Shown: in pieces, positions 59,342 to 64,000 of the stretch
Numbering within the stretch: position 1 is the first letter of the stretch
How the letters are laid out: the number at the start of each line of letters is the position of its first letter
Assembly: GCF_016862195.1 (NCBI RefSeq)
Contig: NZ_BOMM01000047.1
Span: forward strand, 124,001-188,000
DNA: 64,000 bases
Origin: Paractinoplanes ferrugineus
GTDB lineage: Bacteria > Actinomycetota > Actinomycetes > Mycobacteriales > Micromonosporaceae
Direction of reading: 5' to 3'
The notes under the pieces: model-generated
Databases searched by the model: none
What the model saw: the letters and a program-made list of their open reading frames with translations, nothing else
Told to the model about the DNA's origin: nothing
Position numbers and translations under genes: made by a program

Positions 59342-61114
59342 GTGACACAGGACTCTCCCCAGGTGGTAACCGATGTCCTCGTCGTCGGGTCGGGCCCGGC
59401 CGGCGCGGCCACGGCGCTGTTCCTGGCCACGTACGGCACCCGGACCCTGGTGGTGACCAAGTACGGCGCCCTGTCGGACACGCCCCGGGCGCACATCACC
59501 AACCAGCGCACCATGGAGACGCTGCGCGACATGGGCCTCGAGGACCAGCTGATGCGCGAGGCCACGCCCTGGGAGAACATGGGCAACACGACGTACTGCA
59601 CGAGTCTGGCCGGCGAGGAACTCGGCCGGGTGTCCTCCTGGGGTACGGACACCGCCCGGCACGCCGACTACCTGCTGCAGAGCCCGTGCACGATGCTGGA
59701 CGCGCCGCAGACGATCACCGAGCCGGTGATGATGCGGGCCGCTCAGGCGCGCGGCGCCAAGGTCCGGTTCGACAGCGAATACCTCTCGCACGTGCAGGAC
59801 GCCGACGGGGTGACCACCACGGTCCGGGACCGGCTGACCGGCGGCGAGTACACCGTCCGCTCGAAGTACCTGGTCGGCGCCGACGGCGCCCGCAGCCGGG
59901 TGGCCGCCGACCTCGGTCTGCCGTTCGAGGGCCCGGGCGCGGTCGGCGGGGCGCTGGGCATCATCTTCGAGGCCGACCTGAGCCGCTTCGTCGCCCACCG
60001 GCCGTCGGTCCTGTACTGGATGGTGCAGCCGGGCGCCGAGAAGGAGGGCGTCGGACTGGGCGTACTCCGGATGATCAAGCCGTGGACCGAGTGGATGCTG
60101 ATGTGGGGCTACGAGGCCGCCGCCGGTCCGCCGCAGTTCACCGACGAGTTCGTCCGCGAGCTGGCGGTCAAGCTGGTCGGCACCGACGACTTCACGATGC
60201 GGGTGAAGTCGACCTCGCCGTGGACGGTGAACCACCACTTCGCCACCACGATCGCCGCCGGCCGGGTGTTCTGCGCCGGCGACGCGGTGCACCGGCACCC
60301 ACCGACCAACGGACTGGGCTCCAACACCTCGATCCAGGACGCGTACAACCTGGCCTGGAAGCTGCACCACGTGGTGCGCGGCCTGGCCGCACCGGCGCTG
60401 CTCGACTCCTACGACGCCGAGCGGGCCCCGGTCGCCCGCCAGATCGTCGAGCGGGCCAACCAGAGCATCGCCGACACCGGCCGGATCCTGACCGCACTCG
60501 GCGTCGAGGACAGCACCGACGGCGACGTGCTGGAGCGGCAGCTGGCCAAGCGCAAGGAGGCCGGCGCGGAGGGCGCGAAGGTCCGGCAGGCTCTGCGCGA
60601 GGCGATCGCCTACAAGTCGTACGAGTTCAACGCGCACGGCGTCGAGCACAACCATCGGTACGCCTCGGCCGCGGTCGTCACGGACGGCACGCCGATGCCC
60701 GAGTTCACCCGCGACCCCGAGCTGTACGCCCAGCCGACCACCTGGCCGGGCGCCAAACTGCCGCACACCTGGGTGACCCGCGCCGGACACCGGGTGTCCA
60801 CGCTGGACCTGGCCGGGCGTGGGGCGTTCAGCGTGTTCACCGGCGTCGGTGGCGAGGCGTGGATCGAGGCCGCGGCCGCGCTCACGGCCGAGACCGGTCT
60901 GCCGATCACCGCCGTCTCGATCGGGCCCGGCCACGAGCTCGAGGACCCGTACGGGACGTGGGCCGACCTGTCGGAGATCGCCGACGACGGCGTTCTGCTG
61001 GTGCGCCCGGACCTCTACGTCGCCGCCCGTCACGCGGCCGGGCCGTCCTCGCCGGCCGAGGCCGACCGGTGGCTCCGGTCGGTCCTGGCCCAGGTCCTCG
61101 GCACGGCCGCCTGA
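59342..61114 (+). CDS. FAD-dependent phenol hydroxylase-type monooxygenase (TfdB-like)
   Basis: 590 residues from a GTG. GSGPAG motif (16-21), PRAHITNQRTMETLRDMGLE, DG motif near 178 (LVGADGARSRVAADLG) and GD motif near 310-320 (VFCAGDAVHRHPPTNGLGSNTSIQDAYNLAWKL in parts). The C-terminal 150 residues form the thioredoxin-like domain of phenol hydroxylases (LDLAGRGAFSVFTGVGGEAW). Closest in plan to 2,4-dichlorophenol 6-monooxygenase. Substrate is an aromatic alcohol by family; no ring-cleavage genes are beside it. Confidence 0.88.
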   Translation: MTQDSPQVVTDVLVVGSGPAGAATALFLATYGTRTLVVTKYGALSDTPRAHITNQRTMETLRDMGLEDQLMREATPWENMGNTTYCTSLAGEELGRVSSWGTDTARHADYLLQSPCTMLDAPQTITEPVMMRAAQARGAKVRFDSEYLSHVQDADGVTTTVRDRLTGGEYTVRSKYLVGADGARSRVAADLGLPFEGPGAVGGALGIIFEADLSRFVAHRPSVLYWMVQPGAEKEGVGLGVLRMIKPWTEWMLMWGYEAAAGPPQFTDEFVRELAVKLVGTDDFTMRVKSTSPWTVNHHFATTIAAGRVFCAGDAVHRHPPTNGLGSNTSIQDAYNLAWKLHHVVRGLAAPALLDSYDAERAPVARQIVERANQSIADTGRILTALGVEDSTDGDVLERQLAKRKEAGAEGAKVRQALREAIAYKSYEFNAHGVEHNHRYASAAVVTDGTPMPEFTRDPELYAQPTTWPGAKLPHTWVTRAGHRVSTLDLAGRGAFSVFTGVGGEAWIEAAAALTAETGLPITAVSIGPGHELEDPYGTWADLSEIADDGVLLVRPDLYVAARHAAGPSSPAEADRWLRSVLAQVLGTAA

Positions 61115-61199
61115 TCCGGCGCCGCGGCCCCCGCCGCGCCCGCCCAGCCGGCACCGGCCGGTCACCCGCGGTGGCCGAGCGAGACCTCGCGCTGGTCGC

Positions 61200-61544
61200 C
61201 GGGCCGGCTGGGCGCCGGCCTCATGATCCTGTCCCGGTACGTCGAGGTCCACCACGCGCTGCGGCTGATGACCGAGTTCGACGGCGGGGTCGGCTATCTG
61301 CTCAAGGACCGGGTGCCGGACCTGGCCCTGTTCGGGTCGCAGATCCGCTCGGTGGCCCGCGGCGACACGGTCATCGGTCCCGAGCTCGTCACCCGGCTGG
61401 TCGCGCGGCGCCGGGAGCGAGATCCGCTGCGCGACCTGACCGGCCGGGAGCGGGACGTGCTGCGGCGGCCTGGTCGCCGACGAGCGCGAGCACCGACGGG
61501 TCCTCGCCGTACTGACCTTTCTCCACGGCACCGATCACGACTGA
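61200..61544 (+). pseudogene. Broken NarL-type response regulator
   Basis: The frame from about 61200 reads LMILSRYVEVHHALRLMTEF, GVGYLLKDRVPDLALFGSQI, VARGDTVIGPELVTRL and DPLRDLTGREREVL-like sequence: the second half of a receiver domain and the very start of a LuxR HTH. The phospho-acceptor half is missing upstream. The rest of the HTH is deleted, and in another frame DEREHRRVLAVLTFLHG, the normal C-terminus of this regulator class, follows directly. So two deletions plus a frameshift. Confidence 0.7.
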
Positions 61545-61611
61545 GACCATGATGCGGCCCGGGTGACCGCCGCTGAGCCGGACCAGACAAATCATGGAGA
61601 GGGAGTACGGG

Positions 61612-62250
61612 ATGGAGAACTGGCTCGCGGATGCGCGGCAGTCCTACGACACCGTGGCGAGGAGCTACGCCGACTTCGTGCGGGGCTATCCCGACGGGCA
61701 GATCTATTCGCTGTCGACGTTCGCGCTCTTCGCGGACCTGGTGAACGCCGCCGGCGGCGGACCGGTCGCCGACATCGGATGCGGGCCGGGGCACGTCACC
61801 GCCCATCTGCGCGGCCTGGGGCTGGACGCGTTCGGCGTGGACCTTTCGCCGGGGATGATCGACCTGGCCCGCGGCGAGCACCCGGGCGTACGGTTCGAGG
61901 TCGGCTCGATGACCGCGCTCGACCTCGAGAACGACTCGCTCGGCGGGATCGTGGCCTGGTACTCGACGATCCACGTGCCGGACGAGGAACTCGGCACGGC
62001 GTTCGCACAGTTCCACCGGGTGCTGCGGCCGGGCGCTCCGCTGCTGCTGGGGTTCCACGCGGGCGAGGGGTCCAACCTCAAGACCGAGGGGTACGGCGGG
62101 CACCCGATGAAAATCTACGTCCATCGCCGTACGCCCGCGCAGGTCGGCGCCCGCCTCGAGCAGGCAGGCTTCGCGGTGGAGGCGCACACGCTCTGGCTCG
62201 ACGACCGACACCCGGCCGGCATCGTCGTAGCCCGCCGCCCAGCCACCTGA
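61612..62250 (+). CDS. Class I SAM-dependent methyltransferase
   Basis: 212 residues. Motif I is VADIGCGPGHVT (52-63), followed by GVDLSPGMIDLAR, MTALDLENDSLGGIVAWYSTIHV and FHRVLRPGAPLLLGFHAG, the small-molecule methyltransferase pattern (Methyltransf_11/25). ATG 61612 has GGGAG upstream; another ATG six codons earlier is less likely. It transfers methyl groups from S-adenosylmethionine in the cytoplasm; acceptor unknown. It follows the broken response regulator. Confidence 0.88.
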   Translation: MENWLADARQSYDTVARSYADFVRGYPDGQIYSLSTFALFADLVNAAGGGPVADIGCGPGHVTAHLRGLGLDAFGVDLSPGMIDLARGEHPGVRFEVGSMTALDLENDSLGGIVAWYSTIHVPDEELGTAFAQFHRVLRPGAPLLLGFHAGEGSNLKTEGYGGHPMKIYVHRRTPAQVGARLEQAGFAVEAHTLWLDDRHPAGIVVARRPAT

Positions 62251-62603
62251 CCGCGGCGAAGCCGCCGCCGCTCCCCCACCCACCCGCCGGATCAAGGTGT
62301 CAGTTGGACCAGACCCACCCATGCGCTGTCATTCACCCAGACCTGAACCGCACGTACTCGCCAGACGGCCGCCAATACTCCAGCAGGAGATCCGTTCTGA
62401 CTTGCGGTGATGGTGTGGCTTATCCGCGGACGGTAAGCAGCCACCGTCGAGTCTCCGAGCCAGGCAGAACCGCAGCGAGCACACCTTCGGCGAATTCCCG
62501 GTTCACGTGCCTCTGGATCGGCGTCATCTCTCCTCGCGCCCCTCAATGAAGACCTTTAGCACAGTCCCCGACCCGCGCGACCTGTTGTAGACCGGCCGGC
62601 CCG
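62251..62603. other. Intergenic region with a possible decayed small gene
   Basis: 353 bases. On the minus strand an ATG at 62527 with GAGGAGAG directly upstream opens a 35-codon frame (MTPIQRHVNREFAEGVLAAV and onward to a stop near 62420), and another frame continues with protein-like sequence (SHTITASQNGSPAGVLAAVW). This looks like a small gene broken by a frameshift, but no family is recognised. Otherwise nothing is seen. Confidence 0.3.
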
Positions 62604-63194
62604 TCACGCGCTCGCGGGACGGAGCGTGATGCTGTCGATCGCGGTGGCGGCGATGCGGTTCAGCGTCGCCGTGTCGACCCCCGCCTTGAGAAGCGCCTCG
62701 ATACCGCGATGCGTGGCGAGAACAAGCCCGCCGAGCGCCTCGGGGTCGGCGGCCGGATCGACCTGCCCGGCGCGCTGAGCCTGCTCGATCAGCAGACGGC
62801 AGCTCTCGAGCAGCGTCTCGTAGGCGGCGAGCGACCGGGCAGCGATGCCCTCGTTCTCCCACGCCAGCTCGGCGGTGGTCTTGGCCAGCAGGCAGCCACG
62901 CCGGTCGGGGCCGCCGTCCGGCGCGGTGAGCCAGGCGCGGAGGCGGTCGAGCGCCTGGTCCTCCGGACCGGCCACCCGGGCCGCGGCGTTCTGGTCGGAG
63001 CCGGCGCAGTACTCGTCGAAGATGCGCCGGAACAACGCGTCCTTGTCACCGAAGGCGCTGTAGAGGCTGCCCTTGCTGAGCCCGGTCGCGCGGGAGAGAT
63101 CGTCGACCGAGGTGCCGTGGTAGCCGGTCTCGTTGAACTGCCGGCGCACAGCGATCAGCACGTCGTGCTCATCGAACTTGCGGGGACGCCCCAT
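62604..63194 (-). CDS. TetR-family transcriptional regulator
   Basis: 196 residues from ATG 63194 (MGRPRKFDEHDVLIAVRRQF); 20 further open codons upstream are not used, as they cross the operator. The HTH is residues about 8-55 (TSVDDLSRATGLSKGSLYSAFGDKDALF), and the ligand-binding helices follow, with a single Cys near 113 (RRGCLLAKTTAELAWEN), as in the TetR_C_11-like group. Divergent from an SDR gene; the 80-base gap holds three related palindromes, so it probably represses both genes. Confidence 0.9.
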   Translation of the reverse strand: MGRPRKFDEHDVLIAVRRQFNETGYHGTSVDDLSRATGLSKGSLYSAFGDKDALFRRIFDEYCAGSDQNAAARVAGPEDQALDRLRAWLTAPDGGPDRRGCLLAKTTAELAWENEGIAARSLAAYETLLESCRLLIEQAQRAGQVDPAADPEALGGLVLATHRGIEALLKAGVDTATLNRIAATAIDSITLRPASA

Positions 63195-63215
63195 GCTCTG
63201 ACGATACGCCGTTCT

Positions 63216-63280
63216 GAACGTTGGTTCCAAAATAGTTCTGGACGTTCGTTCCAAAACCTGTTTATTCTGAACGCATGTTC
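63216..63280. promoter_or_regulatory. Triple TetR-type operator
   Basis: GAACGTTGGTTC (63216-63227), GGACGTTCGTTCC (63240-63252) and GAACGCATGTTC (63269-63280) share GAAC/GTTC half-sites with A-rich flanks (CCAAAA follows the first two, AAAA the third). The third site contains the SDR start codon. Centre spacing is about 24 and 29 bases. Confidence 0.7.
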
Positions 63281-64000
63281 AAAACCCTGGTTCCAGCAGA
63301 CCTCACCGAGTTCACCGGCAAACGCGCGATCGTCACCGGCGGGTCCCGCGGCATCGGCGCGGCCATCGTGCAACGACTGCTCGACGGCGGCGCGAGCGTC
63401 GTCACCACCGCGCGCACCGCGACCGACGAGACGCCGAAGGGCGCGACCTTCCTGCCGGGTGACATCAGCACTCTCGCCGGCGTCCAGGCGTTCGCCGAGG
63501 CGGCACTGCGCGAACTCGGCGGTGTCGACATCGTGGTCAACAACGCCGGGGCCGCCCGCACCCACCTCGGCGGCATCTCGACGATCCCCGACGAGGAATG
63601 GCTCGACGCCCTCGACCTCAACTTCCTGTCCGCCGTACGGGTCACCAACGCGCTGCTGCCGGCACTGCGCGAGGCCGGAGCGGGCGGCGCGATCGTCAAC
63701 ATCTCCTCCGGCGCGGCGATCCTGCCCGGCCCGCCGATGGCGCACTATGCCGCCGCCAAGGCCGCCCTCAACAACTACGGCAAGGCGCTCGCCGCCGAAC
63801 TCGCCCCGGCCGGGATCCGCGTCACCACGATCGTGCCCGGCAACGTGCTCACCCCGGGCGCCGACGCGGTCCGCCAGACCTTCGCCGACGCGATGGGCGT
63901 CGACCTCGCCGCGACCACGGCCGCCGTCCCGCTGGGCCGACCCGGTGACCCCCGCGACATCGCCGAGGCCGTCGCCTACCTCGCGTCGGACCGGGCCCAG
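63275..64000 (+). CDS. Short-chain dehydrogenase/reductase, 3'-truncated by the window
   Basis: 242 codons visible, end outside the window. SDR features: TGGSRGIG (about 22-29), NNAG (90-93), Ser in IVNISSGAA, YAAAK (Tyr/Lys) and IVPGNVLTPG. NAD(P)-dependent oxidoreductase acting on an alcohol or ketone. No Shine-Dalgarno site before the ATG, and the start codon is inside an operator palindrome, so a leaderless transcript is plausible. Controlled most likely by the divergent TetR. Confidence 0.9.
   Translation, partial: MFKTLVPADLTEFTGKRAIVTGGSRGIGAAIVQRLLDGGASVVTTARTATDETPKGATFLPGDISTLAGVQAFAEAALRELGGVDIVVNNAGAARTHLGGISTIPDEEWLDALDLNFLSAVRVTNALLPALREAGAGGAIVNISSGAAILPGPPMAHYAAAKAALNNYGKALAAELAPAGIRVTTIVPGNVLTPGADAVRQTFADAMGVDLAATTAAVPLGRPGDPRDIAEAVAYLASDRAQ

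Noticed and set aside
59066..61531. 821-codon minus-strand frame opposite the second monooxygenase
   Set aside because: Antisense shadow over nearly all its length. Only the last 50 codons, beyond the monooxygenase, look protein-like and are listed as a possible fragment.
1..64000. CRISPR arrays, insertion sequences, attachment sites, rRNA and tRNA genes
   Set aside because: No evenly spaced repeats, no transposase or integrase domain with terminal repeats, and no RNA-gene signature was found by reading both strands.

Overview
The window is high-GC DNA (G/C-rich third codon positions, frequent GTG/TTG starts, many 4-base ATGA/GTGA gene overlaps). It looks like a filamentous actinomycete chromosome, probably Actinoplanes/Micromonosporaceae-like; this is inferred from gene content (SARP and HTH-STAND regulators, F420-type enzymes, secreted RHS and ricin-lectin proteins) and not from a marker gene. 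Most of it is accessory or specialised metabolism. No rRNA, tRNA, CRISPR array or intact insertion sequence was seen.

Region 1 (1-4202, minus strand): the start of a CoA-transferase, then a chain LysR regulator, EamA exporter, LLM flavin/F420 oxidoreductase and MFS exporter, the last three joined by overlaps.

Region 2 (4488-14163): a YCII-LuxR fusion regulator closed by a Rho-independent terminator, then an eight-gene tightly coupled operon: AMDase/maleate-isomerase-like protein, FAD monooxygenase, cysteine-free Asp/Glu-racemase homologue, HemB, HemA, ADP-forming acyl-CoA synthetase, HemL and Ohr, ended by a 17-bp perfect hairpin. It holds the complete C5 route from glutamyl-tRNA to 5-aminolevulinate and porphobilinogen but no hemC or hemD. 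HemB keeps both Schiff-base lysines and has lost the zinc cysteines. I read it as a specialised pathway using aminolevulinate or a pyrrole as building block. It is one of the two best candidates for an undescribed system.

Region 3 (14173-26852): secreted proteins, a gene-poor stretch with a YCII relic, a PQQ-type propeller, a glycosidase-like protein, a large membrane alpha/beta hydrolase, a coupled secreted/anchored pair with a 15-bp perfect inverted repeat, an orphan response regulator, an EamA exporter with a D-Ala-D-Ala ligase relic coupled to it, an AraC regulator, a cupin and an FMN-barrel protein.

Region 4 (26883-31681): rhamnose catabolism. rhaI diverges from an aldolase/dehydrogenase fusion plus rhamnulokinase, with two LacI-type palindromes between them.

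Region 5 (32074-38490): a 2059-residue secreted RHS protein with a short hydrophobic C-terminal toxin-like domain, and a coupled two-helix membrane protein as candidate immunity protein.

Region 6 (38499-48590): an ABM-domain membrane protein, an aldo/keto reductase and a Ser/Thr kinase, then the second standout locus: SARP regulator, 78-residue eight-cysteine precursor-like peptide, hairpin, membrane thioredoxin-like CPPC protein, ABC exporter without peptidase domain, small S26 peptidase and MauE-like redox membrane protein. This resembles a dedicated export, cleavage and disulfide-folding line for a Cys-rich peptide.

Region 7 (48675-64000): PadR with a permease-prefix membrane protein, two convergent HTH-STAND proteins, a ricin-lectin protein, a serine hydrolase, small stress-type proteins, an HxlR/hydrolase divergon, a second FAD monooxygenase, a broken response regulator, a methyltransferase, and a TetR/SDR divergon that runs off the end.
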